From positions 81,028-145,027 of the forward strand of contig CAJUBD010000001.1 in NCBI GenBank assembly GCA_910584475.1: DNA of 64,000 nucleotides. The letters are read 5' to 3'. The notes beneath the pieces were generated by a model. The model was given only the letters and a program-made list of their open reading frames with translations, was not told where the DNA came from and did not search any database. Below, one piece after another: positions 16,198 through 25,427 of the stretch (the first letter of the stretch is position 1; each line of letters begins with the position of its first letter). The stretch is from an uncultured Treponema sp. (GTDB lineage Bacteria > Spirochaetota > Spirochaetia > Treponematales > Treponemataceae). Both the position numbers and the translations under genes were made by a program.

Positions 16198-18597
16198 TTA
16201 TCTGTTGACCAAGTTGAATGAAAGCACGAATTTCATCGTGTCCCCCCAATCCACTTTGCCGTCCTTTATGCGGAAGCAGTTCGCGAAAAGCAAACGCAGC
16301 GGAAACTGCGGCATCAATATTCGGATGTCAGGCCCGAAACTGAAATAAAAGTCTTCTATGCTCGTCGAGCCAAACAAGTCGCGCGGAGTGTTCTTTATCA
16401 CCGCGATGTCAAAGAATCCGTCAACTGCGACCATTCCCGGCACTACGGGAATGCGAAGCTCTATGCTGTTGCTCCACATTGCGCTTCCCTTGTCGGAGTT
16501 GTAGATTTCCGTCCATCCGCGCGCGTTGAACATTCCGTCCAAGTAAAGCTTGTTTATGTCGCTTACCTGCGAATTGGGCGTCGGGAATTGGAGCGAGAGG
16601 CTCGAAAGCCCGGCAAGCACCATCTTGAACGCCCATTTTTCCGTTATCGGAATGTTGAACAGAGTCACATAGCCTTCAAGTTTCGTGTCCAATCCCAAAA
16701 AGTAGTCCACTTCAATCGGCAGGATTCCATACCAAGCGACCCGCTGGCTGAAGAACCAGCCTTTTGAAGGATCGTAGTTTATGTCGCGCGCGTCCATCGA
16801 CCATTTCGCCCAAACCGAATTCGTAAGTCCCCAATTGTTGGCGTACCTTGTAATCGTCGGGTCAAGCGGAGTATACAAATCCTCGTCATACACGAAATCC
16901 GTAATGGCATCGGTGAGGCCTCCCGAAATCGAAAGCACCGCCCAATCAGGCATCCAGCGGTACGCCAACGAATGTTCCGCGCTGAGCCTCCACCTCTCGT
17001 ACTCCATATAATAATCGTTGTAGACAGGCCGTCCGCTGTGGTCGAACGCGAGCCTGTACGACTTAGCATGCGCGTGAGAAAACGAAATCGCTTCGTTCCA
17101 AGTGATCGGAAGCCCCCAAAGCCAGTTCTGAGTGTAGCCCAAGTTTATGGACTGCTCTTCGGCTGAAAGCGTGATGCCGGCGGAAACCCTTTTTCCCAGC
17201 CCGAGGAAATTCGAATTCGACCATTGCGCGAAAAGAGAAAAAGGCAAGTCGTCAGGATCGGTGACGCCTGAGAACGTGATGCCGAATTCTATGCTGTTGG
17301 TCTGCTGCTCTTCGACCGAAATTACGATGTCGACCAAATTGGAATCGCTTCCCGGCTCTATCGACGGCACGACGCTCGAGAAAAACTGCAGGTTGTAGAG
17401 GTTCCGAAGTCCGTTCGTAATTTTCGCCTTTGAAAAGACGTCTCCGCTTTCAATCGGAAGTTCGCGAGTGATTACGAAATCCTTTGTCTTCGTGTTGCCC
17501 TTGACTATTATGTTTTCGACATGGCTTCTGTCGCGCTCCGTGATGTTGAGGACATAGGAAACCTTGCGCTCCGCCTGATTGCGGTTTTCCGCTGGCTGGA
17601 AAGAATTTTCGGTATAGCCATTTTCGTAATACAAATCGCTGACGCGCATGAGGCTTTCGGAAAATTTCGTCGCGTTGAAGACATCCCCTTCCTTCAAGAC
17701 GAGCAGGGATTTCAAACGCTCCGTGCTGAAAACCTTGTTGCCCGTAAAGGAAAGCCCTTCAAAAATATAGACCGGACCTTCATAAAGATAATATGTGATC
17801 GTCATCTCGTCGCGGTCCTTCTTTTCGTTGCGGGTGATGTCGCGCGTCACGTCGATGATGTTGAAGTCGAGGTAACCGCGTTCCATGTAAAACTGCGTTA
17901 TCGCCTGCCTGTCCAATTCCAACTGCGACTCTTTGAACGAGCCTTTTTGCACGAGGCCGGCGACTTTCATCTTCGTCTTGCTCTTGAGTTTCTTCGAGGA
18001 GAACGCGGTATTGCCTTCGAAATTTATCGCCACCACGGAAGTCTCGTTTCCTTCCGAAATGTTGAACGTGATGATGACTCCCGCGTCGGTTTCCTGCGTC
18101 GTGTGCGAAATCCTTATGTCCGTAAATCCCTTGTCCAAATAAACGTCGCGCAACGCCCGCTCTTCAATGAAAACTTCCGACTCGACGAAAATGTCGCCGA
18201 CCTTTATCGTGAGCGCTTCCCGCAACGGAGGATTCCTGATTTTTTTGTTGCCGTGAAATCTTATAGATGAAATCACTGGCTTTTCCACGACATTTATGAC
18301 GAGAATCACTCCGTCGCCCGAATCGTGGCTCGCGCCAGGCTCGATTTCCTCGAAATAATCCAATGCTTCAAGGCGGTTCAGCAAGTCGGCAAAACAGTCT
18401 CCGACATTCCTTCCGATGTAACTCGAGACGAGACCCGAAACCTCCGACCTCTTTATGTTGTTTAGCCCGTTGAAGGTGATTTTCGTAATCGGCTTGTCCA
18501 TATACCAATCGTCGCTCTCTTCCTGCGCGAACGCGGCAAAGGAACAAAGCGCGACAAACAAAATCGATATCAAAGCCACCCTACTTTTTGAAAACAT
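16198..18597 (-). CDS. bamA: Outer-membrane protein assembly factor BamA
   Basis: A 799-residue Omp85 protein. A signal peptide (MFSKSRVALISILFVALCSFAAFA-QE) is followed by POTRA repeats (about 30-430; KPITKITFNGLNNIKRSEV, ISSIRFHGNKKIRNPPL, VVAINFEGNTAFSS, IFEGLSFTGNKVFS, VENIIVKGNTKTKD, so five), then a C-terminal beta-barrel ending KFVLSFNLVNR. It inserts barrel proteins into the outer membrane; the T. pallidum homologue is TP0326/Tp92. It starts 15 bases after tamB ends, with ompH downstream. In Treponema, surface loops of this barrel are antigenic. Confidence 0.96.
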   Translation of the reverse strand: MFSKSRVALISILFVALCSFAAFAQEESDDWYMDKPITKITFNGLNNIKRSEVSGLVSSYIGRNVGDCFADLLNRLEALDYFEEIEPGASHDSGDGVILVINVVEKPVISSIRFHGNKKIRNPPLREALTIKVGDIFVESEVFIEERALRDVYLDKGFTDIRISHTTQETDAGVIITFNISEGNETSVVAINFEGNTAFSSKKLKSKTKMKVAGLVQKGSFKESQLELDRQAITQFYMERGYLDFNIIDVTRDITRNEKKDRDEMTITYYLYEGPVYIFEGLSFTGNKVFSTERLKSLLVLKEGDVFNATKFSESLMRVSDLYYENGYTENSFQPAENRNQAERKVSYVLNITERDRSHVENIIVKGNTKTKDFVITRELPIESGDVFSKAKITNGLRNLYNLQFFSSVVPSIEPGSDSNLVDIVISVEEQQTNSIEFGITFSGVTDPDDLPFSLFAQWSNSNFLGLGKRVSAGITLSAEEQSINLGYTQNWLWGLPITWNEAISFSHAHAKSYRLAFDHSGRPVYNDYYMEYERWRLSAEHSLAYRWMPDWAVLSISGGLTDAITDFVYDEDLYTPLDPTITRYANNWGLTNSVWAKWSMDARDINYDPSKGWFFSQRVAWYGILPIEVDYFLGLDTKLEGYVTLFNIPITEKWAFKMVLAGLSSLSLQFPTPNSQVSDINKLYLDGMFNARGWTEIYNSDKGSAMWSNSIELRIPVVPGMVAVDGFFDIAVIKNTPRDLFGSTSIEDFYFSFGPDIRILMPQFPLRLLFANCFRIKDGKVDWGDTMKFVLSFNLVNR

Positions 18598-18612
18598 TTT
18601 TTACAACTCCAA

Positions 18613-21600
18613 TCAAAAGTCTAATTTCCAGGACAATGTAAGGGCCGTGTTTTGGACAAGCCTGAGATTCAGGAGATCCTCAAAGTCCGGCGACATACTC
18701 CACCTTATATTCACGAACGGGCTGTCCAGCTCGAAGCCGATTTCGGGTCTGAAAGAAAGCCCGTTCACCGTATACCGGTCACCCACACGGTTTTCGTCGT
18801 AGTCAAGACGGAGCATCGCATCGGCAAATATAGAGTTATCCAAGTACTTACCAATATAAACAGTCGTATTGTCAAAATAGTTACCGGCAGGATTGGAAAA
18901 ACTTGTCTGCTCAATTCCCTGCTTCACCACATTTTGGACGACCATCGTCCTTACAGAAAATATATCAAATTTTAGCAAATCGCGCAATGCATTTTCCAAT
19001 TTTCTTGTAAAAACCATCTGCAAAGCGTAGTCGCCCGTAGCGAGCGCGAAATTCGCCGCATTGTCGGAGTCGGCGGTGATTATGTTGCCGAGTATTTCCA
19101 TAATCTCGCGCTCGCTTTTCGCGGGGCTTGCCGTAAGGCGCGGAGAAAGCTCGCTTAAGCGCTGATTGTCGACAAGCAATGTCACTGTAACATTCTCGTT
19201 GTCCTCGTCGTGGGTTTTCGTTTCCGCCGTAACGGTTATGCGCGGGTCGAAGCTCTCGTCGTTTTCGCTGAAGTGGATGCTGCCGCTTTTTATGTAGAAA
19301 TTCGAATTGAGATAGCTAATCTCGCCGCTGCGTATGGGAACGTCTCCGTCGAGCAAAAGGCGCGACTGGTCGCTGAAATACGACACATCAATCTCGCTTC
19401 CCGGAACGACGACCGCGCGCAAAAACGAAGAATATGAAATCTGGACGCGGGACAAGGCGGTCACTTTAAGCGAGATGTCGACAGGCTTCGAATACGCATT
19501 CTCTTCGCTCTTGAGCTTCGGAATCAAGCCTCCGATGATTTCGTTGATTCGCGTCGCCCCGAATTCCGCGTTCGCGTCCTTCGCCGTGACTTCTCCCGAA
19601 ACTCCGACCGTAGTGCCGTCGTAAGTTATTCCGACGTCGCCGATGACATTTCCCTTGATATGAATTTCAGGGTAGTTTATGTTCAGCGGGGCAAAAGTGT
19701 TTCCGACTACGCTAACGCGAACGTCCAAACTCTCAAAAGCGAAGCGGTTCATCTGAACGTTCACCGTGACATCTACAGGAGCGCGGCGCAAAGTGCAACG
19801 CGTAGGTTCGGTGTAAAATTCCGAGCCTGACATTATGAGGGAAATCTTGTCCGTAACGGCATGCCGCGTAAAAAACTGCGGGAAGTTGAATTCGGCGTTC
19901 GCGACATCGAGGCTTCCTGAAAAATACGGGTTTTGCGCGCTGCCAATTATGGCGAAACCGCCGGACAGAGTGCCTTTGTATATTTTCATCAAATCCAAGT
20001 CAAGCGACTTGAAAATTTTCGCGAGGTCGGCGCGGATGTCCGAAAAAACCAAATTAAGCTCGTCTCTCGAAACGACGCCCTCCGCGCTCAGCTTCATCGG
20101 CCATGAATTGTCCATCTTGAGGCTGACGTTCCTGTAGCCCGAATAAGTCCCCGAAAGCCCGAGATTTTCGTTCGAGGATATTATGAAATCGTCCTGCATC
20201 TTCATAATGCCGAGATGTAGCGCACCGTATTTCTTTATGCCGTTCTCGAGAATCGCCCCCGTGTCCAACGAGATTTCCATGACTTCCGGAAACAGCGATT
20301 TCGTCTCGCTCAAAGACCGCGCCGACGCGAAAACTCTGGAAGCGAATCTCTTTTTCAGCATCGTAGCCTCAATGTCGAACGACATGTCGCCTATCCATTT
20401 TTCCAAGTCGAACGAAAGCTCAAGATTTTTGACTTGCGCTCTGCCTGCGTCAAGCGAAACGTCATGCGCACGGAAAACCTTGTTCTCAAGCGCCGCCTCC
20501 GCCCGCAAAGAAACCGGATAGTCCTGCACCGCGAATGTCGCGCTCGGAATGGAAATCGACACAAAAGGATTTCCCAAGCTGCCCTGCACGGAAAGCGCGG
20601 CGTTCAGCGAATCGGCTTCGCGCGAATTTCTCACGAAACGCTGGGAGCGCAAAGAGTCGACTTTCAAATTCGCGGACACGAAAAAATTGTCCAATGCCTC
20701 TCCTTGTAAGGACATTTCCACGCCCAGCGGATTTGAGACGCTTCCAGAAAGGGAAACGCTTTCTATGCCGGCGGGATTTGAGAGGTCGAACGAAAAGTTC
20801 ACGCCTTCAAAATTCTTTGCATTTCCGACCCAAAACAGGTTTCCGCCGCCTGAGAGGGTCGACACAGTGTCGGAATACGAAATGCTCTCGAAGATCGCGC
20901 CATGCGAATTCACGCTTGCGACGAACGCGATAGCGGGGGCAAGATATGAGTCTCCAAGCAAGCGTCCCTCAAACCGCCGAATGTCCAGGAGCAGTCCGTC
21001 TTCGGCAGAATACGAAAAAGACGAATCGTTCGTGAGCGAAAAAATTTTCTCGCTCACGGTCACTGGCAAATCTGCGACGGAAAAGATTCCCGTGATGAAT
21101 CCGGCTTTGTCCGCGTTCAGAGAAAGGCTGAAACCATAGTCCGCGCTTACGCTCACCCAGCCTTCGCCCACAAGCCCGCTGAAATTGTACGGCATACTGT
21201 TGAGTTCAAGCCGTCCGTTCATAGCCATTTCTTTTTGCTCGACGAAAAACTGGCTGTCCGCTTCCGCCGAAAGGTGCTGACCTGCGAACGCCAAGTCGAA
21301 ATCGGAAAGGCGCAAGCCGTCCCTGTTGCCGGAGGCGGCAAAAATCAGCATCTGATCGTCACGAAGAGTGTTCGCGGCGAAAGCGTAAGGCACATTGAAC
21401 GAGTATTCGCTGCCCTGCCCTGACGCGAACACATCACAGGAGAAAACATAAGGCTTTGCAAAATCACTCGCGCGAGAGAACATCGGGCGCAAAGCCTCGT
21501 CCGCGAAAAAAGCCGCGAGGGAAATTACGGTGTCGATGTAAAATGTGTTCACCGAAGTCGAAGCCTGAAATTCTTTGGATGCCCATTCGTAGCTTCCGTA

Positions 21601-23025
21601 GAACGAAAACGTTCCCGGCGTTTCCGAGTCGAGGTGCGAATAGTCTGAAACTTCGAACGTAACGTCCCACGAATCTTCGGTGGGAATGACATAAATCTGC
21701 GCGGCAGTAAGGGTCTGCTCGCCAAACCTCAACTGCGGCGAAAAGCACATAAAGCCTCTCTCCTGAGGCTCGATGTAAAGCTCGCTCGAAAATTCGCCGC
21801 CGTTCGGAAGGACGAAAGATTCGACGTAGAGATTTCCTTCCGGCTGCAAAGTCACGAAATCAAATCCGCCCTCGAAGCTCAAGTTGTAGCGTTCGCCGCT
21901 CGTCCTAAAATAAGGCACTTCGATTTTTTTGTCGTCTCCCGAAAAGCTGTATGAAACAAGGATGTCGTCGGCGAACTCCTTTACGGGAATCGCCCCCGAC
22001 GGAACGAAAACGTCGCCTTTGGAAGAATATGAAAGCGCGCCGCTTTTTATGTTGTAGTCCGCAGTCGCGTCAAGCGAAAAATTCATCGCGAAAATGCTGT
22101 CTGTCATCTCAGTGCGCTTCGGCGCGCGGACAAGGCGCGAAATATTAAAACCGTCCGCCTTGACATCGGCATGAATGTCGCCGCTATCCAGCGCCGCGCT
22201 CGCATGTACGAAAATATTTTGCGCGCCAGGAAGCATGCTAAAGTTTAAGACGCGGTTTTTGTAGTCGGCGAGAAAGCCCAAATATCTCACGCGGTATCCC
22301 AGCGCCGAAACGTTCGTAAAGCGCAAGACCGCGCTTCCGCCGCTCACGCCTTTTGGAAGCGTCGTGGAAAAGTCCAAGTTGCCGGAAACATTTTGCCCTG
22401 CGAAAGCCAAATCAAAATTGCCGAGAACCGTAGCGACCGCGCCGCCTTGACTGTTGCCCGAAAAGTTCGCCTTGTTCACATTCGCATCCAAAGTCAGGCG
22501 CGGATTCTTGTAGCGGCCATGCAGCCGATAGACACTCACCACTTCCAAAAAAGAAAAGTCTAGATTCTCAAGAATATTTTCAAGCGACGAAAAATCCAGA
22601 CCTTTGGAATTTTTTTCGCCTGAAATTTTTTGCATCCAAAAATTGTTTTCGCCCTCAAGCAATTCTATTTCCACATCGCGCAGGGAAAGGCTTTTCAGCG
22701 CGGAAGAAAATCGCCCGTTGAGCAAGTCCAAAATCGAATACGAAAGCGAAATTCTTCTCGCCAATATTACGGATTTTCGGCTTTGAGAATCCACGACCGA
22801 AATATTGTTGAGGTTCACGCTTCCCAAAATCGACGGAGAAAGCGACTCGTAAGAAAAGCTCAAGCCGATTTCCTCCTCCGCCTTGCGGTTCAGCGAAAGA
22901 AGCAAATTTTTAAAGTCTCCGCCGATCCTGTCATAGACAGGCCTCAACAGCAGATTCGACGCGCCCACGAGCGAGAGAAAAATTAATACACACAAGCCGA
23001 CCTTTATGAAACGAGACTTTATCAC
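18613..23025 (-). CDS. tamB: Translocation and assembly module protein TamB
   Basis: A 1,470-residue AsmA-like/TamB protein. One N-terminal membrane anchor (VGLCVLIFLSLVGASNLLL, about 8-26) is followed by a very long periplasmic beta-groove of repetitive strands, and the conserved DUF490 domain at the C-terminus (VTVTLLVDNQRLSELSPRL...REIMEILGN...RTMVVQNVVKQGIEQ..VYIGKYLDNSIFADAMLRLDYDE). It is thought to link inner and outer membranes and move lipid or assist barrel folding. The start is a GTG at 23025 with GAGG 7 bases upstream. It is the first gene of tamB-bamA-ompH-mutS; no TamA is seen, so BamA may serve as partner (inference). Confidence 0.93.
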   Translation of the reverse strand: MIKSRFIKVGLCVLIFLSLVGASNLLLRPVYDRIGGDFKNLLLSLNRKAEEEIGLSFSYESLSPSILGSVNLNNISVVDSQSRKSVILARRISLSYSILDLLNGRFSSALKSLSLRDVEIELLEGENNFWMQKISGEKNSKGLDFSSLENILENLDFSFLEVVSVYRLHGRYKNPRLTLDANVNKANFSGNSQGGAVATVLGNFDLAFAGQNVSGNLDFSTTLPKGVSGGSAVLRFTNVSALGYRVRYLGFLADYKNRVLNFSMLPGAQNIFVHASAALDSGDIHADVKADGFNISRLVRAPKRTEMTDSIFAMNFSLDATADYNIKSGALSYSSKGDVFVPSGAIPVKEFADDILVSYSFSGDDKKIEVPYFRTSGERYNLSFEGGFDFVTLQPEGNLYVESFVLPNGGEFSSELYIEPQERGFMCFSPQLRFGEQTLTAAQIYVIPTEDSWDVTFEVSDYSHLDSETPGTFSFYGSYEWASKEFQASTSVNTFYIDTVISLAAFFADEALRPMFSRASDFAKPYVFSCDVFASGQGSEYSFNVPYAFAANTLRDDQMLIFAASGNRDGLRLSDFDLAFAGQHLSAEADSQFFVEQKEMAMNGRLELNSMPYNFSGLVGEGWVSVSADYGFSLSLNADKAGFITGIFSVADLPVTVSEKIFSLTNDSSFSYSAEDGLLLDIRRFEGRLLGDSYLAPAIAFVASVNSHGAIFESISYSDTVSTLSGGGNLFWVGNAKNFEGVNFSFDLSNPAGIESVSLSGSVSNPLGVEMSLQGEALDNFFVSANLKVDSLRSQRFVRNSREADSLNAALSVQGSLGNPFVSISIPSATFAVQDYPVSLRAEAALENKVFRAHDVSLDAGRAQVKNLELSFDLEKWIGDMSFDIEATMLKKRFASRVFASARSLSETKSLFPEVMEISLDTGAILENGIKKYGALHLGIMKMQDDFIISSNENLGLSGTYSGYRNVSLKMDNSWPMKLSAEGVVSRDELNLVFSDIRADLAKIFKSLDLDLMKIYKGTLSGGFAIIGSAQNPYFSGSLDVANAEFNFPQFFTRHAVTDKISLIMSGSEFYTEPTRCTLRRAPVDVTVNVQMNRFAFESLDVRVSVVGNTFAPLNINYPEIHIKGNVIGDVGITYDGTTVGVSGEVTAKDANAEFGATRINEIIGGLIPKLKSEENAYSKPVDISLKVTALSRVQISYSSFLRAVVVPGSEIDVSYFSDQSRLLLDGDVPIRSGEISYLNSNFYIKSGSIHFSENDESFDPRITVTAETKTHDEDNENVTVTLLVDNQRLSELSPRLTASPAKSEREIMEILGNIITADSDNAANFALATGDYALQMVFTRKLENALRDLLKFDIFSVRTMVVQNVVKQGIEQTSFSNPAGNYFDNTTVYIGKYLDNSIFADAMLRLDYDENRVGDRYTVNGLSFRPEIGFELDSPFVNIRWSMSPDFEDLLNLRLVQNTALTLSWKLDF

Positions 23026-23148
23026 GCTCGCCTCGCAACAAAAAATCCAAAGGCAATTGCAAAATTCTGCATTTTGGTATACCTTATTATATTATCGTAA
23101 TTTTACTAAAATGTACACATCATATAATAAAATAAAGGGCGGCATAAA

Positions 23149-23763
23149 ATGATACAAAAAAATTTCATCGTTTTCGAAGGGCTAGACGGAAGCGGAACTT
23201 CGACCCAAATCGAAATGCTAAAAAGGCGCGACGAGGCAAAAAAAATATTTTTCACGGCAGAACCGACCGAAAGCGAAACCGGAAAATTCTTGCGGAAAAT
23301 CCTCGGCGGAAAAACAAAAGTCTCCGCGCAAGCCGCCGCCTACCTTTTCGCCGCCGACCGCGCCGAACACCTTTGGGCGAAGGGCGGCATCGCCGAACAA
23401 TGCGAAAGCGGAAAAATAGTAGTCTGCGACAGGTACATATTTTCGAGCCTTGCTTACCAGGGCGCGACCTGCGGCGAGGAACTTCCCAAAACAATAAACC
23501 GCCCTTTTCCTCTTCCAGAAATCCTGTTTTTCTTCGACATAAAAAGCGACGACGCCCTCAAGAGAATCGAAGCGCGCGGCGAGAAAAAGGAAATCTACGA
23601 AAACAAGAAAATGCTTGACGAGACCGCCGCCCGCTACAAAAAAGCGATAGACGAATTCAAATCTCAAGGCGAAATGAAAGTCGTCGAAATCGACGCGACG
23701 CTCGCCAAAGACGAAATCGCAGAAAAAATCTGGAACGAAATCCGCGCGAAAGTCTTGCGATAA
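23149..23763 (+). CDS. tmk: Thymidylate kinase with a variant P-loop
   Basis: A 204-residue dTMP kinase for dTTP synthesis. Visible motifs are the N-terminal FIVFEGLDGSGTSTQ, the DRY motif VVCDRYIFSSLAYQG (about 94-108), TAEPTES, and a LID-like arginine-rich stretch near 145-150. In the P-loop (about 11-19) the usual lysine of GSGKST is threonine (T17). GTST/GTTT P-loops are known in some thymidylate kinases, so the enzyme is probably active. The ribosome site is GGGCGG at 8 bases. It is divergent from tamB across a 123-base AT-rich gap. Confidence 0.9.
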   Translation: MIQKNFIVFEGLDGSGTSTQIEMLKRRDEAKKIFFTAEPTESETGKFLRKILGGKTKVSAQAAAYLFAADRAEHLWAKGGIAEQCESGKIVVCDRYIFSSLAYQGATCGEELPKTINRPFPLPEILFFFDIKSDDALKRIEARGEKKEIYENKKMLDETAARYKKAIDEFKSQGEMKVVEIDATLAKDEIAEKIWNEIRAKVLR

Positions 23764-23860
23764 GGCCGTTTGCGGGGATTTTCTTGCGACAAAAAAAATT
23801 GCGACAAAGCCGATTGTGGAAAGTTTCGCGCGACAAAAAATTTGCGATAAAGATTTGAAA
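23746..23860 (+). repeat. Degenerate short direct repeats after tmk
   Basis: From the tmk stop to 24008 there are 245 bases without a gene. The first part repeats TTGCGA(T/C)AAA four or five times, with AAGCCGATTGTGG / AAGGCCGTTTGCGG as a longer paired unit. The remainder is AT-rich and may hold the promoter of the next gene. Confidence 0.5.
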
Positions 23861-24008
23861 AACTAGAAAATTTATTAAGTTGTGATATTTTATATACAAA
23901 ATTTGTCTAAAATATTGTACACTTTAAGAACATTTCTAACTTTTCTCCGAAAATTTAAACCTGTAAAATTTTCTAAACCCAAGCCCTTTGTGTGCCGACA
24001 ATAAAAGT

Positions 24009-24623
24009 GTGAAAAAGTTTTCAAAAATTATTTTCGCTTTCTCTCTGCTTGCGATGATGTGCGCTCTTCCATGCTTTTCCTATATGGTAAAGTACAAGGA
24101 GGATTTTTACCGCCTCTATCACATTCACTACCAGCAGTTTCCCGACGACTGCATGGAAAACATATATTGGCTCGAACAGGCGGTGCGCGCGGATTTCGCG
24201 AACCCGCTCTACGCGGCGGCGAAAATCGAAAGCGAAGAGCAATGGGAAAAATATCGAAACCTCTTTCAAATGCATTTGAATTTGAAACTGATAGAACAGC
24301 ACCAGCGCCTTGCCCGCGTGTACGACAAGCGCGCGATTTATTTCTATGACGCTCCGTGGCGCGATGAATATCTGGCGAATTTGAACAAGGCGAAAAGCTG
24401 CTACGAGGCGGGACTTTACTATTGGCGCGAGGCGAGGCTTTGGGCGGAAAAGGCGAACGAGACTAAATTCCGCTGGCTCTTTTTGACCGACTTGCAATAT
24501 TGGGAAGACGAGCGCGAGCGAATCGCAAGCGCGGAATTGGACTACGAGAAAATCCTACTCCGCGACATTAAGCGCGTGGACGCGGAAATCGCAAAACTTA
24601 AATCAATGGAAAAGAAATATTAA
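24009..24623 (+). CDS. Secreted hypothetical protein
   Basis: A 204-residue protein, not recognised. A signal peptide (VKKFSKIIFAFSLLAMMCALPCFS) leads into a mature region rich in Tyr, Trp and Arg (YRLYHIHYQQFPDD, YYWREARLWAEKANETKFRW) predicted to be helical, ending in a Lys/Glu-rich stretch. No lipobox fits well, since C22 is followed by FSY. The start is probably the GTG at 24009; a TTG 21 bases upstream would add residues before the signal peptide. No ribosome site is visible. It follows tmk in the same direction after 245 bases. Confidence 0.55.
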   Translation: MKKFSKIIFAFSLLAMMCALPCFSYMVKYKEDFYRLYHIHYQQFPDDCMENIYWLEQAVRADFANPLYAAAKIESEEQWEKYRNLFQMHLNLKLIEQHQRLARVYDKRAIYFYDAPWRDEYLANLNKAKSCYEAGLYYWREARLWAEKANETKFRWLFLTDLQYWEDERERIASAELDYEKILLRDIKRVDAEIAKLKSMEKKY

Positions 24624-25270
24624 TTCGCCGCCACGAGAAGCCCTTCTTGCAATTTTTGAATTTTTGATTTTGACACATTGAAAATTTTTTGAATTTGCTC
24701 CGTAGGAAGATTCAACTTCAAGGCTTCTATGATTTTTCTTCCATCGCCTCTTCAATTGCCATCTTGTTTATCCTTTCCATTGTCTTGCACATTTTCAGAG
24801 CCTCCTTTTCGTCTTTTTTATATGGCGAAACGCTTTTTCTCAAAGCAACGCTTTTCATGTCATCAGGATTGGCGCATGAAAAGTCGTGCATCAAATCGCC
24901 GATTTTGTCCTTGCCTCTGTACGCTCCATTCACATAAATTATGTGAAGACCGTCGTCGAATGAAATGTCACTTCCGCTGTTTACGCATTTTCGCTCGAAC
25001 TTGTAGAGCGGAAGCCCCTCTTTCCAATTAAACCTTGCCCCTGTCATCCGTCGCCCTGACATCCAGCCTTATGGAATTGCCTTTCAGATTCTTGACTTGA
25101 TGTTGAGTGGACGATTCGATGACATTCAGCTTTTTGCCAAGAATGACATGCAAGACGAATTCAACGCACTCAAGATTTTCATCAAACACGATGGACATAA
25201 AAGTATCATCGAAAAGAGTAAAGTCCCTTATCGCCTTCCTGTCCTCCTGACGAATCCTGCTTGAAATCAT
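24620..25270 (-). pseudogene. Decayed Rpn/PD-(D/E)XK nuclease family transposase
   Basis: Remnant of a recombination-promoting nuclease/transposase (PDDEXK_2 type). The N-terminal piece (to 25028) has the family start FTLFDDTFMSIVFDENLECVEF..RLDVRATDDRGKV and then stops. The next frame resumes at EGLPLYKFERK and contains GLHIIYVNGAYRGKDKIGDLMHDFSC. The nuclease core normally between these, roughly 100 residues, is missing. A second frameshift in an A-run near 24733 cuts off a C-terminal tail (IEALKLNLPTEQIQKIFNV..) that ends at 24620. It sits alone between plus-strand genes and overlaps the stop of the upstream gene by 3 bases. Two lesions make it non-functional. Confidence 0.85.
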
Positions 25271-25392
25271 TACGCTTGTAACAAATAAATTATAATACAT
25301 TTAGAGAAAAAAATCAACATACTTAGACGCAAGTGTCATTGAAAATGCGGAAAACCTTCTTGTAGAAGCATAGACAAGTCAATTTCCCTCCC

Positions 25393-25421
25393 TTGCCTAA
25401 AAAGCGAAAATCCGCTAGAAT
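25393..25421 (+). promoter_or_regulatory. aroB promoter, leaderless geometry
   Basis: TTGCCT (25393-25398), a 17-base spacer and TAGAAT (25416-25421). The ATG of aroB begins 6 bases later, so transcription should start at or next to the start codon. No ribosome site is present. Confidence 0.7.
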
Positions 25422-25427
25422 GTTCCA

